Positions 41,186 through 50,707 of a stretch of 64,000 nucleotides of DNA are shown here, piece after piece. Position 1 is the first letter of the stretch; each line of letters starts with the position of its first letter. Below the pieces are notes generated by a model, which was not told the DNA's origin, ran no database searches, and saw only the letters and a program-made list of their open reading frames with translations. Made by a program: the position numbers and the translations under genes. This DNA comes from Armatimonadota bacterium (GTDB lineage: Bacteria; Armatimonadota; JADLDR01), in the NCBI GenBank assembly GCA_020846535.1, contig JADLDR010000018.1:1-64000 (forward strand). Direction: 5' to 3'.

Positions 41186-43741
41186 ATGAGCCGCGCCGTC
41201 CGAACAGGGCTTTGGTTGGTCTTGCTCTGCTATCTGGCGATCCCCGCATGGGCGGCCAAGCCGGCCACCAGGGGCCTTTTTACCGACCGCAGCGGAACCA
41301 TCCACCGCTGGCGCATCGATGACGCCCATACTCTCTACTGGGATGATGCGCCCTATGTGCCGGTCGGGGGCATGTTCGCCTCCAAATACCTGGAAAGCCC
41401 CACCGAAGAGACCTGGAAGGCCGACATCTCTGCTCTGGAAGTCATCAAAAGCAACGGCATTCTGGATCTCTATCTCCTGGCCCCGAACGGCATCACCCGG
41501 GTTCCCCCTGCGGCCCTGCAAAAGCTGATCGATTATCTGGACGCCGCAGGCTTCCGCTACGGCCTGTCTATCAACGACCGGCCCGCCAATCCCCTGGTCG
41601 GCTATGTCGTCAGCCCGGACACCTACCGGATCGGCGATATAGCGATGTCGGGCACGCAGACCGTTCAGGTGTCGGCGGCCCGATCTATCGCCTATGCCCT
41701 GATCAGCTCCGCCCTGAGCCGCGTGGTGGAGGCGGGCCGCGTTCCGGTCCGGGAAGGGCGGGCCTCCGTGCCGGTCAGCGTGCGGGAAGGGCGCAGCTAC
41801 ACTCTCCTTTTTTTGCCGGAGAAAACGGCCTCCCGCGCCTCCGGGGAGCCGCTTCCCGATGTCTGGGACGGCTTCGACGAATACCGCGACCGGCTGGTGC
41901 GCTATCTTTCTCAGGTCCGATTCGGGCCGGGCTTCCGGTTTTACCTGGACCCCTTCGGGCGCAAGCTGGCGATCAAGAGCGAGAGCGCCAGGCTTCTCCC
42001 GACCGGCCCGATCTTCCGGATGCAGTATGAAAACTGGCTCCGCACCCGCTACCGCACCGTCGGGCAGCTCAACTTTGCCTGGGGCCTGCGCGGCCGAGGG
42101 GCCAGCACCTTCGAGAACGCCACCCAGATGATCCCCTTCTGGTACGGCAACCGCGGACAGGCCGCCGTCTACGACCCGGCCCGCAGCCTCTACCTGAATG
42201 CGGATGTCGGCAACTCCAGGCTCTGGAGCGATTTCCAGGAGTTCCGGGACCGCTCCATCCGGGAGGCTATGAGCCTGATGAGCGATATTCTTAAAAGCAC
42301 CGTGGCCGATGTGCCGGTGGTCTATAGCTGGTCGCAGCACAGCTCCATCTTCAGCAACCCCACCGAAAGCGGCTACGACGGCCTTGGGATCGAAGCCTAC
42401 GGTTCCGGCAAGAGCCTGGTGACCGATGCGGCGGCCTACACCTTCGCCCAGGCGGAGGAGGCCGGAAAGACGCTCTGGTGCGTGGTCACCGGAACCCAGA
42501 CAAGCGAAGACCCGAAAAAGTCGCAACTGGGCTTTGCCAGCCGCGAGGCGATGGCAGAACACCTCCGCTGGCTCCGCGATATGGGGGCCAAGGGCTTCTT
42601 CCTCTTCGGCCTCCAACTGCTGCCGGAGGATACCTGGAAATCCTACGCTCTGACGGGCGACCCTAAACAGCTCGGCTGGCTTTCCGGCTTCAAGCGGGAA
42701 CTGGAATCCGATGCGGGCTTTGCGGCCTACCGCCCCCGGGTCTTTTTCTTCCCGACCAATCTCTTCCCTCCCAGCCGCATCAGCGAGATCCGGCCCGGCG
42801 TCTGGTGGGTTCCCACCCTCCGGCGCGGCGTACGCCTCGACCTGGGCGACCAGATGAGCGGCTATCTGATTCAGGAGCAGGACGGCCCGAGGGCATATCT
42901 CTGGTCGAACGGGGAGACGCAAAAAATCGATATCCCGATCACCAAAGGTCAGGAAGTGCAGGCATTCGGCCCTGACGGGACGCCCATCCCGGTGGGCAAG
43001 CGCCCTCGCCTCACCCTGGAGGTCGGCCCGGAGCCGGTGCAGATCAAGGGCCTGGCGGCAGAAGATGTCTTTCCCATGCAGATCGCGGCCAGCGCCATGA
43101 GCGAGTTCGAACGCCTGCTCAAAGTGGCCCAGGCCCGCCGACTGGAGGTCAAGCCCTTCGAGGATACCCTGAAAGGCGTGAAAACGCTCTACAAATTCAA
43201 CGAGGGCACCGCGGCCATCATCTACGGCTCCATCAAAACGCCGCTGCAAATCCTGCGCTCCGCCCTGACGCCCTTCCTCTGGATGGAGGGCGAGCAGCCC
43301 ACCAGCCACACCTTCGACGAGGTGGCTCTGAACGAAGGGTGCAGCAACGGCGCTTACCTGAAGCTCTTCAATCAGGACGCCCCCGGCGACGAGGGTTATA
43401 GCGCCACCTATGAATTCAGCCTGGGAACTGAGGCGGAATACACCCTCTGGCTGGCCGGAAGCCCCCAGAACAGCCCGGAATACTCGCCCTTCCTCTGGTC
43501 TATCGATAACGCCGCCTGGCAGGGAGTCGCCGACACCGCCCCCACCCAGTCCTACGGGCAGGGCTTCGCCTGGACGCGCGTCGGCGCGGCCCAGCTCACC
43601 CGTGGCAAGCATACCCTGCGCCTGCGGATCGCCCAGAGCCGCGCCCAGCCCTCCCCCGCCTGGGCCGCCTCCATCGACGCCCTCGTCCTGTCCCGCAGCC
43701 CCTTTAACCCGGACGGCATCAAGAAGCCAGGCGTGGATTAG
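41186..43741 (+). CDS. Secreted GH42-like glycoside hydrolase homologue
   Basis: 851 residues with a signal peptide (VLLCYLAIPAWA). Residues about 50-520 look like a clan GH-A TIM barrel; YENWLRTRYRTVGQLNFAWG closely recalls the GH42 (beta-galactosidase-type) segment that follows the substrate-binding strand. The C-terminal 150 residues form a beta-sandwich that may bind carbohydrate (EFSLGTEAEYTLWLAG). I cannot place both catalytic glutamates, so activity is not proven. It begins six bases after argS and may be cotranscribed. Confidence 0.65.
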   Translation: MSRAVRTGLWLVLLCYLAIPAWAAKPATRGLFTDRSGTIHRWRIDDAHTLYWDDAPYVPVGGMFASKYLESPTEETWKADISALEVIKSNGILDLYLLAPNGITRVPPAALQKLIDYLDAAGFRYGLSINDRPANPLVGYVVSPDTYRIGDIAMSGTQTVQVSAARSIAYALISSALSRVVEAGRVPVREGRASVPVSVREGRSYTLLFLPEKTASRASGEPLPDVWDGFDEYRDRLVRYLSQVRFGPGFRFYLDPFGRKLAIKSESARLLPTGPIFRMQYENWLRTRYRTVGQLNFAWGLRGRGASTFENATQMIPFWYGNRGQAAVYDPARSLYLNADVGNSRLWSDFQEFRDRSIREAMSLMSDILKSTVADVPVVYSWSQHSSIFSNPTESGYDGLGIEAYGSGKSLVTDAAAYTFAQAEEAGKTLWCVVTGTQTSEDPKKSQLGFASREAMAEHLRWLRDMGAKGFFLFGLQLLPEDTWKSYALTGDPKQLGWLSGFKRELESDAGFAAYRPRVFFFPTNLFPPSRISEIRPGVWWVPTLRRGVRLDLGDQMSGYLIQEQDGPRAYLWSNGETQKIDIPITKGQEVQAFGPDGTPIPVGKRPRLTLEVGPEPVQIKGLAAEDVFPMQIAASAMSEFERLLKVAQARRLEVKPFEDTLKGVKTLYKFNEGTAAIIYGSIKTPLQILRSALTPFLWMEGEQPTSHTFDEVALNEGCSNGAYLKLFNQDAPGDEGYSATYEFSLGTEAEYTLWLAGSPQNSPEYSPFLWSIDNAAWQGVADTAPTQSYGQGFAWTRVGAAQLTRGKHTLRLRIAQSRAQPSPAWAASIDALVLSRSPFNPDGIKKPGVD

Positions 43742-43822
43742 GGGATAGGGTGTAGGGTATAGAAAGCGGGCCTTGCAGCACGCGCTATCTCTCGCCACAG
43801 CACCCCAAACCCTATCCCCTAA
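43738..43822. repeat. GGGGATAGGG extragenic inverted repeat, copy 2
   Basis: TTAGGGGATAGGGT at the stop codon of the upstream gene faces ACCCTATCCCCTAA, a 14-bp perfect pair 57 bases apart. It resembles the element at 28735-28790. Confidence 0.65.
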
Positions 43823-43840
43823 CCACCAAGGAGCGGCCTT

Positions 43841-44863
43841 ATGAAAGCAGCAATCTTCGAGGCGGCGCGTACGCTGGCAGTCCGGACGGACCGGCCTGTG
43901 CCGGAGATCGGGCCGGAGGATATTTTGGTCAGGGTGCATACCTGCGGCGTCTGCGGCACGGATATGCACATTTTCGAGGGAGAGTTCCGGGTGAAGTTTC
44001 CGGTGGTGGCCGGGCACGAGTTTTCCGGGGAGGTGGTGGAGGTCGGGCCGGAGGTTCCGAAGGCGTCGGGGCTGAAGGTGGGGGATAAGGTGGCGATGGA
44101 TCCGAATATCCCCTGCGGGCACTGCCGCTACTGCCGGAAGGGGAAGACCCAGTTCTGCGAAAACCTCCTGTCCCTGGGAGTCATGATCGACGGGGGATTT
44201 GAGGAATTCGCCCGCGTGCCGTTTCGCCAGGCGTACAGGCTGCCGGAGCGTCTGTCGCTGGAGGAAGGGGCGTTTGTGGAGCCGCTGGCCTGCTGCGTAC
44301 ACGGCATCGACCGGGCGGCCATACAGCCGGGGGAGGATGTGGTCATTCTGGGGGCAGGCCCTATCGGGCTGATGCAGCTTCAACTGGCTCGGCTGGCCGG
44401 GGCCGGGCGGGTCTGGGTCAGCGAACCGCAGACTGCCCGGCGGCAACTGGCTCTCAGCCTGGGCGCGGACGATGCCTTCGATCCGACTGCCGGAGACCTG
44501 CGGGAGCGCATCCTGGCCCTGACCGGAGTGGGGGCGGACCTGGCAATCGAGTGCGCGGGGCTGCCGCAGACGGCGGAGCAGGCGATGGGCCTGGTGTGCC
44601 GGGGCGGAAAGGCGATGCTGTTCGGCGTGGCGCACGAGGCGGCGAAGGCTTTCTTTCGGCCCTATGAGGTCTTTCTGAACGAATTGACGGTCTTCGGGTC
44701 GTTCATCAACCCCTTCACCCATTCCCGCGCCCTGGATATGCTCGCCAGCGGGCGCGTGAAGGTCAGGCTCCTCATCAGCCACCGCCTGCCGATTGAAAGG
44801 CTGGAGGAAGCCTTGGCGCTGAGCCGCTCCGAAGGCTCGCTGAAGGTGATGGTCGGGGGATGA
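43841..44863 (+). CDS. Zinc-dependent alcohol/polyol dehydrogenase (MDR family)
   Basis: Medium-chain dehydrogenase using NAD(P) and two zinc ions. In 340 residues it shows the catalytic zinc site (CGVCGTDMHIFEGEF, GHEFSGEVVEVG), the four-cysteine structural zinc loop (CGHCRYCRKGKTQFC) and the Rossmann loop VVILGAGPIGLMQLQLA. It resembles sorbitol/threonine dehydrogenases; substrate is not decidable. AAGGAG precedes the ATG. Its stop is one base from the next start. Confidence 0.9.
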   Translation: MKAAIFEAARTLAVRTDRPVPEIGPEDILVRVHTCGVCGTDMHIFEGEFRVKFPVVAGHEFSGEVVEVGPEVPKASGLKVGDKVAMDPNIPCGHCRYCRKGKTQFCENLLSLGVMIDGGFEEFARVPFRQAYRLPERLSLEEGAFVEPLACCVHGIDRAAIQPGEDVVILGAGPIGLMQLQLARLAGAGRVWVSEPQTARRQLALSLGADDAFDPTAGDLRERILALTGVGADLAIECAGLPQTAEQAMGLVCRGGKAMLFGVAHEAAKAFFRPYEVFLNELTVFGSFINPFTHSRALDMLASGRVKVRLLISHRLPIERLEEALALSRSEGSLKVMVGG

Positions 44864-44864
44864 G

Positions 44865-45659
44865 ATGACCGAGCCGGAGCCGGGTGGCGAGCCGACCTAT
44901 AAGCCTAGCCTCAAGCTGACCCTCAAGCGCGGATTCCGCGATATCTACGACCGCCTGGGGGCGGTTCTGGTCGCAAGCTTCGGTCTCTTTGCGGCCTTTG
45001 CCGTCCCGGTCTCCGCCGGTTATCGGGTCGGGGAAATCGGGCAGGACGGGGGCGCGGTTCTGGGAACGATGGCCGGGGCGCTGGCAGGCTGTTTCCTGGC
45101 GGCCCCGTTATGGGCCGGGATCTGCGTCTGGGCGCGGAATGTCGCCTCCTACAACGACCCTTCCCTGGCCGATCTTTCGGAAGGCTTCCGCCGCTGGCTC
45201 GTCCCCTCCTGGAAACTGGCCTTCGCCGACCTGGGAATGGCTGCGCTCATCGCCGTGAATCTCTACTTTTACGCCCGCTTCCCCGCGCCCTGGGCTAGGC
45301 TGGTGCTGATCCTCTGGCTGTACGCCGCCCTCTTCGGGCTGACCTCGATGATGTACCATTTCCCTTTGCTCATCGAGCAGAAGGATGCCGGGGTCCTGAA
45401 AATCTGGAAGCGTTCCGCGCTGCTGGCGCTGGACAACCTGCCCTTTACATTCGCCCTATTCTTTGTTATACTAATCTTCGCCGGGGCCTTCCTGATGACC
45501 CGACCGGGCTGGGTTTTCCTGATGGTCCTGGAGGCCGGCACCGTCAGCCTCCTCACCACCCACGGCTTCCGGGAGCTATTCCGCAAATATGGCCTCATCC
45601 CTCCCGAACCGGACAAACCCGCCGAAGACAGGTGGAAAGGCATCCCACCCGGAGCGTGA
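44865..45659 (+). CDS. DUF624/YesL-like integral membrane protein
   Basis: 264 residues with five or six transmembrane helices. The arrangement (short amphipathic start KRGFRDIYDRLGAVLVAS, two helices, a cytoplasmic loop with WARNVASYNDPSLADLSEGFR, then further helices and PLLIEQKDAG) is like DUF624/YesL proteins. Function unknown; membership is by resemblance only. It follows the dehydrogenase gene by one base, indicating one transcript. Confidence 0.6.
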   Translation: MTEPEPGGEPTYKPSLKLTLKRGFRDIYDRLGAVLVASFGLFAAFAVPVSAGYRVGEIGQDGGAVLGTMAGALAGCFLAAPLWAGICVWARNVASYNDPSLADLSEGFRRWLVPSWKLAFADLGMAALIAVNLYFYARFPAPWARLVLILWLYAALFGLTSMMYHFPLLIEQKDAGVLKIWKRSALLALDNLPFTFALFFVILIFAGAFLMTRPGWVFLMVLEAGTVSLLTTHGFRELFRKYGLIPPEPDKPAEDRWKGIPPGA

Positions 45660-45674
45660 GGGGAGACAAAAGAG

Positions 45675-45902
45675 ATGAAATGCGATATATGCGGCCAAGA
45701 AGGAGCCAAAATGCGGGAGATGGCTCGAAGCTACGGACGGGGAGCCGATTTGTTGGTGATCGAAAGCATCCCGGTCATAAGCTGCCCAAATTGCGGGGAA
45801 AGCTATCTGACCGCAGAAACGCTTCACAAAATCGAGCGCATTAAACAGCAACGCAAGGCCCTGGCGGTTGCTCGGCCTGTGGCGGTCGCCAGCTTTATGT
45901 AA
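45675..45902 (+). CDS. YgiT-type zinc-finger protein
   Basis: 75 residues with two cysteine pairs, CDICGQE and CPNCGESY, followed by the helix LTAETLHKIERIKQQRK, the standard YgiT/MqsA-type zinc-finger antitoxin N-terminus. Such proteins usually pair with a small DUF4258 or MqsR toxin, but none is adjacent. GGGGAGACAAAAGAG precedes the ATG. Confidence 0.8.
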   Translation: MKCDICGQEGAKMREMARSYGRGADLLVIESIPVISCPNCGESYLTAETLHKIERIKQQRKALAVARPVAVASFM

Positions 45903-45947
45903 CTACGCGACCGGGTGCGGGCAAATCATACAAAGGAGTGTTTTTTG

Positions 45948-46883
45948 ATGCCGGATGTGATCTGTTTGGGTATTCTGGTGGCGGATATCGTGGGCAAGCC
46001 GGTCGACCAGTGGCCGGGGCGCGGCAAGCTGGTGCTGGTGGACCGGATCGAGCTTCATTCGGGCGGATGCGCCGCCAACACAGGGGTATCCCTGGCGAAG
46101 ATCGGAATCCCCACCGGCGTCATGGGCAAGGTGGGCAGCGACGGCTTCGGGGATTTTATGGTCAATGCCTTCCAGTCGGTCGGCATCGACACCCGGGGCG
46201 TGGCCCGCGACCGGGGTGCCGCCACCTCCTCCACCATGGTGATGGTGCATGGTGACGGGGAGCGGAGTTTCATTCACTACATCGGGGCCAACGCCACCTT
46301 CACCCCGGAGGACGTGAATCTCGACCTCATCCGTGAGTGCAGGCTGCTTCACATCGCCGGAACGCTTCTGATGCCGAAAATGGACGGCCAGCCGGTCGCC
46401 GAAATTCTCAAATTCGCGCAGGGGCTGAGGATCACCACCACGCTCGATACCGTGATGAACCCCAAGAGCCGGTGGATGGAGGATATAGCGCCCTGCCTGC
46501 CTTATGTGGATTTCGCCGTTCCCAGTATCGAAGAGGCCAAAATGTGTACCGGCAGGGAAGACCCCCGCGACATCGCCGGAGTGTTTATGGATTGCGGCGT
46601 CCGGAACGTGGCCCTCAAGATGGGGGACCAGGGCTGCTATATCCGCACGCCCGACGCCGAATTGTCGATTCCCATCTACCGGGTGAGCGCGATAGACGCC
46701 CTCGGCGCGGGAGACGCCTTCGCCGCAGGCTTCGTGACCGGCCTCATCGAAGGATGGGATCTGGAGCGTACGGGCCGGTTCGCCAACGCGGTCGGCGCTC
46801 TGTGCGTTACGGCCCTCGGAGCCACCACAGGCGTCCGCTCCCTGAACGAAACCCTGGAGTTTATGAAACAGCACGCGCTCTAA
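45948..46883 (+). CDS. PfkB-family sugar kinase
   Basis: Ribokinase-fold kinase phosphorylating a sugar or nucleoside. The 311-residue protein has the N-terminal HSGGCAANTGVSLAKIG (PfkB signature 1) and the C-terminal DALGAGDAFAAGFVTGL containing the catalytic aspartate and anion hole. Specific substrate unknown. The ATG at 45948 with AAAGGAG upstream replaces the track's GTG start. Confidence 0.88.
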   Translation: MPDVICLGILVADIVGKPVDQWPGRGKLVLVDRIELHSGGCAANTGVSLAKIGIPTGVMGKVGSDGFGDFMVNAFQSVGIDTRGVARDRGAATSSTMVMVHGDGERSFIHYIGANATFTPEDVNLDLIRECRLLHIAGTLLMPKMDGQPVAEILKFAQGLRITTTLDTVMNPKSRWMEDIAPCLPYVDFAVPSIEEAKMCTGREDPRDIAGVFMDCGVRNVALKMGDQGCYIRTPDAELSIPIYRVSAIDALGAGDAFAAGFVTGLIEGWDLERTGRFANAVGALCVTALGATTGVRSLNETLEFMKQHAL

Positions 46884-46894
46884 AAGGGGCAACC

Positions 46895-47458
46895 ATGGCA
46901 ATCGCAGAACAGGCCGAACCGCGTCTGTGGACGCACGCCGCCTACAACGCCCTGCCCGATGCGGCGGAACGATATGAAATCACAAAGGGGGAGTTATTCT
47001 TGCCACCTGCGCCGAATGTCGCCCATCAGACCGCTGTCATCGAGCTGTCGGCGATGCTTGTAACCTATGTTCGGGAACATGAGTTGGGATTGGCGCTGAA
47101 TGCCCCTATTGATGTGGTACTCGACGAAGAAAACGTGGTTCAGCCCGATGTCGTTTTTGTCAGCCGGGAACGGCGTGAGATCGTCAAAAGCGCCCGCATC
47201 GAAGGCAGTCCCGACCTGGTAGTGGAGATATTGTCTCCCTTTTCGATCACCCGGGACCGCGTGCGGAAAATGCGCCTTTATGCCCGGTTCGAGGTTCCGA
47301 ATTATTGGATTTTCGATCCGGAGAATCATATCGCGGAACTGTATCGTCTCAAGGAAAGGCAGTATGCGCTGGAGGCGGCTGGAGAAGAAGAGGATGTCCT
47401 GTTCCCCTCCCTTTTTCCAGGGCTGGCGATTCCCTTGAAAAAGTTATGGGGTGGATAA
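46895..47458 (+). CDS. Uma2 (DUF820) family protein
   Basis: 187-residue Uma2 protein with the PD-(D/E)XK-like core QPDVVFVSRE and DLVVEILSPFS, followed by YWIFDPENH. The ORF in the track (373 residues) is an artefact of a frame running through the kinase gene; the true ATG follows AAAAGGGGC. It is the intact member of a tandem pair with the next, frameshifted copy; their first ~60 codons are nearly identical in DNA. Confidence 0.85.
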   Translation: MAIAEQAEPRLWTHAAYNALPDAAERYEITKGELFLPPAPNVAHQTAVIELSAMLVTYVREHELGLALNAPIDVVLDEENVVQPDVVFVSRERREIVKSARIEGSPDLVVEILSPFSITRDRVRKMRLYARFEVPNYWIFDPENHIAELYRLKERQYALEAAGEEEDVLFPSLFPGLAIPLKKLWGG

Positions 47459-47470
47459 GAGAGGAACACG

Positions 47471-48036
47471 ATGGCAATCGCAGAATGGATCAGGCCGCAA
47501 AGCTGGACGTACGGCAGCTACAACGCCCTGCCCGATGCGGCGGAACGATATGAAATTATAAAGGGGGAATTGCTCTTGCCGCCCGCGCCCGATATACAGC
47601 ATCAGGATATATCGATGTCTCTATCGGTTATTCTGGGAAGCCATATTCGCGAGCAAAACTAGGCAAGCTCTATGCAGCCCCGCTCGACGTGATGCTCGAT
47701 GAGGAAAACACCGTTCAGCCCGGTTTTGTTTATGTGAGCCGTGAACGGTTGGCGATTATCCGAGAACAATCAGTCCGGGGCGGTCCCGACTTGGTGGTGG
47801 AAATACTGTCGCCCTCCTCGGTCGCTCATGACCGGGTGCGAAAGATGGCCCTTTACGCTCGGTTCCGGATCCCTCACTACTGGATAGTGGACCCGGAGCA
47901 TCATATCCTCGAAGCCTTCCGGCTGGAAGAGAATCATTATATCGTGGAGGCAGGGGCCGGCGAGGACGACCTCTTCCGCCCCTCCCTCTTCCCGGAACTG
48001 AAAATCCCGTTGAAGCTCCTCTGGCACAACGAATAG
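47471..48036 (+). pseudogene. Frameshifted Uma2 (DUF820) gene, tandem duplicate
   Basis: Codons 1-63 (MAIAEWIRPQSWTYGSYNAL) match the upstream paralogue, then a TAG follows HIREQN. Homology resumes in another frame at GKLYAAPLDVMLDEEN and continues to the normal end. Loss of one base in CAAAACTAGGC (for example from CAAAACCTAGGC) explains it exactly. The downstream part is otherwise intact and conserved, so the mutation is recent or an assembly error. Confidence 0.8.
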
Positions 48037-48054
48037 ACAAGGAAATCGAAGACC

Positions 48055-50706
48055 ATGCATACCACCAATCAACTGCGACGGATGTATCTCGATTTTTTCG
48101 TGAGCAAAGGCCACAAGATTCTGTCCAGCGCCTCCCTGGTTCCCGATGACCCGACCCTCCTGCTGACCGGGGCCGGAATGAATCCCTTCAAAGCCTATTT
48201 CATCGGGGCCGAGGCTCCGCCCTCGCGCCGGGTGACCACATGCCAGAAGTGCCTGAGAACGGTCGATTTCGAGAACGTGGGCCGCACGCCCCGCCATCAT
48301 ACCTTTTTCGAGATGATGGGCAACTTCTCGTTCGCTGACTACTTCAAAAAGGAATCCATCGAATGGGCCTGGGAGTTCTGCCTTCAGTGGCTCAAGCTGC
48401 CGGAGGACAAACTCTGGGTTTCCGTCTACCTGGATGACGACGAGGCGGAGGGGCACTGGCTGAATGTGGGCGTCCCGAAGGAGCGCATCCTGCGCCTGGG
48501 CGAAGACGACAACTTCTGGCCCGCCTCCGCGCCCAGCAAAGGCCCGAATGGCCCCTGCGGCCCCTGCTCGGAGATATTCCTGGACCGTGGCCCGGCCTAC
48601 GGCTCCGACGCTCCCGGCGCGAACCCCGCCACGGACAGCAACCGCTTCCTGGAGTTCTGGAATCTGGTCTTCCAGGTCTACGACCGAAAAGACGGCGGCG
48701 TGCTGGCCCCGCTGCCCCAGCGCAACATCGACACCGGGCTAGGGCTGGATCGGATGGCTTCCATTATCCAAAATGTGCCGAGTAACTTCGATACCGACCT
48801 CTTCGCCCCTATCATGGTGGGGATCGATCATATCGTCAGAGAGTCAGGCAATCCGGAAGGGGTCGGGCAAGACCTGCTGACCTCCGCCCGGCGCGTCATC
48901 GCCGACCACATCCGGGCCGTGGTGTTCCTGATCGCGGACGGCGTCTTCCCCTCCAACGAAGGCCGGGGCTATGTGTTGCGCCGCATCCTCCGTCGGGCGG
49001 CCCGCTTCGGCTACCGGCTGGGGGTGCGTGAGCCGTTCCTCTACAGCCTGGTTCCCACCGTCATTCAGGTGATGGAGGAGCCGTATCCGGAGCTTGTCCC
49101 TGACCGCGAGCGCATTCAGACCATGTCCCGCCTGGAGGAAGACCGCTTCCAGGAAGCGCTGGCCCAGGGGATGAATCTCCTGGAAGAACGTTTGGCCGAC
49201 ACCTCCGACAGGATCGTTTCCGGCGCGGACGCCTTCCGCCTTTACGATACCTTCGGCTTCCCCCTGGACCTGACCCAGGAGGTGGCCGAGGAACGCGGCT
49301 TCACAGTGGACGAAAAGGGCTTCCGGGAGGCGATGGAGGCCCAGCGCGCCCGGGGTCGCGCCCACCAGAGCGACGATATCTTCGGCGGCCTGGCGGCGAA
49401 TGTTTACACCGAACTGGCTTCCCGCTTCGGCGAAACCGCTTTCCTGGGCTACGAAACCGAGGAGGCGGAATCCAAAGTGCTGGCACTGGTGCGCGAAGGG
49501 CGGGCGGTGGAAAAGCTTGACGCCGGGGAAAAAGGAGAGGTTCTGCTGGGGGCCACTCCCTTCTACGCCGAAAGCGGCGGGCAGGTTGGCGATACCGGCA
49601 TGATGCGGGGGGAGGACTTTCGGGCGGCCATTGAAGATACCCAGAAGAAGCAGGGTCTTATCTATCATCAGGTGTCAGTGGAGGAAGGCGCGCTCCGGAA
49701 GGGAACGCCGGTGCAGGCGGTCGTCGCCTCCGGCCGCAGGCAGGCCTTGCGCCGGGCGCACACCTCCACCCACCTCCTGCACTGGGCGCTCCGGCAGGTG
49801 CTGGGAACTCACGTGGCGCAGGCCGGATCCCTGGTGGAGCCAGACCGGCTCCGCTTCGACTTCTCCCATTATGCCGCCATGAGCGACGAGGAAGTGGGAC
49901 GGGTGGAAGTCCTGATCAATGGGCGCATCTTGCAGGATCATCCGGTCGAGGTCAACTATAAGGGCCTGGAGGAAGCGCGGGCGGGCGGCGCGATGGCCCT
50001 TTTCGGCGAAAAATACGGCGAGGTTGTGCGCGTGGTCTCGATGGACGATTTCTCCCGCGAGCTCTGCGGCGGAACCCACCTGGAGCGAAGCGCCCAGGCC
50101 GGGCTGTGCAAGATCGTCTCCGAGGGGAGCGTGGGCGCAGGCATCCGCCGCATCGAAGCCCTGACCGGTATGGCCGCCTATCGGTACGTCCGCCACCAGG
50201 AGGAAATCCTGGCCCGCGTGGCCGATATTCTGAAGACCGGCCCTGCGGACGCGGCGGAGAGCGCCCGGGCAGCGGTTTCCGCCCTCCGCAACGCGGAAAA
50301 GCGGATCGAGAGCCTCCAGGCCGAAAACGCCCGCCTCCAGGCTGACACCGTGGCGGAAAAGGCCGTCCAGTTCGGCGATGTCCGCCTGGTCACGCACCGG
50401 GTCGAAGGGGAAGGGGATGAACTCATCAAATCCCTGGCCGACGGCCTGGCAGAACGGCTCGGTTCCGGGGTGGTCGTCCTGGGCGGAGCCACCGGAGGCC
50501 GAGTCGTCTTTATCGCCAAAGTCACGCCCGACCTGGTGAAGCGGGGCTTCCATGCCGGGAACCTGCTTCGCGAGGTCGCCAAAGTCGCCGGGGGCGGCGG
50601 CGGTGGCCGTCCCGATTTCGCCCAGGCCGGGGGCAAAGACCCCGCCCGCCTGCCTGACGCCCTCGCCAAAGCCTCCGAACTCATCGAGGCCCAGGCGAGG
50701 AAATAA
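48055..50706 (+). CDS. alaS: Alanyl-tRNA synthetase
   Basis: Class II synthetase charging tRNA-Ala with editing. The 883 residues cover the aminoacylation core (LRRMYLDFFVSKGHKIL, GRTPRHHTFFEMMGNFSF), the editing domain (RRAHTSTHLLHWALRQVLG, ELCGGTHLERS with the zinc-site Cys and His), and the C-Ala/DHHA1 end (VAGGGGGGRPDFAQAGG). It starts 18 bases after the Uma2 pseudogene. Confidence 0.97.
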   Translation: MHTTNQLRRMYLDFFVSKGHKILSSASLVPDDPTLLLTGAGMNPFKAYFIGAEAPPSRRVTTCQKCLRTVDFENVGRTPRHHTFFEMMGNFSFADYFKKESIEWAWEFCLQWLKLPEDKLWVSVYLDDDEAEGHWLNVGVPKERILRLGEDDNFWPASAPSKGPNGPCGPCSEIFLDRGPAYGSDAPGANPATDSNRFLEFWNLVFQVYDRKDGGVLAPLPQRNIDTGLGLDRMASIIQNVPSNFDTDLFAPIMVGIDHIVRESGNPEGVGQDLLTSARRVIADHIRAVVFLIADGVFPSNEGRGYVLRRILRRAARFGYRLGVREPFLYSLVPTVIQVMEEPYPELVPDRERIQTMSRLEEDRFQEALAQGMNLLEERLADTSDRIVSGADAFRLYDTFGFPLDLTQEVAEERGFTVDEKGFREAMEAQRARGRAHQSDDIFGGLAANVYTELASRFGETAFLGYETEEAESKVLALVREGRAVEKLDAGEKGEVLLGATPFYAESGGQVGDTGMMRGEDFRAAIEDTQKKQGLIYHQVSVEEGALRKGTPVQAVVASGRRQALRRAHTSTHLLHWALRQVLGTHVAQAGSLVEPDRLRFDFSHYAAMSDEEVGRVEVLINGRILQDHPVEVNYKGLEEARAGGAMALFGEKYGEVVRVVSMDDFSRELCGGTHLERSAQAGLCKIVSEGSVGAGIRRIEALTGMAAYRYVRHQEEILARVADILKTGPADAAESARAAVSALRNAEKRIESLQAENARLQADTVAEKAVQFGDVRLVTHRVEGEGDELIKSLADGLAERLGSGVVVLGGATGGRVVFIAKVTPDLVKRGFHAGNLLREVAKVAGGGGGGRPDFAQAGGKDPARLPDALAKASELIEAQARK

Positions 50707-50707
50707 T

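Noticed and set aside
39953-44782. 1609-residue minus-strand ORF
   Set aside because: It is antisense to argS, the GH42-like gene and the dehydrogenase gene, all recognisable proteins with ribosome binding sites. Its long open frame is a product of GC-rich codon usage.
46337-46894. N-terminal extension of the first Uma2 ORF
   Set aside because: It lies in a second frame of the sugar kinase gene; the Uma2 homology begins at ATG 46895.
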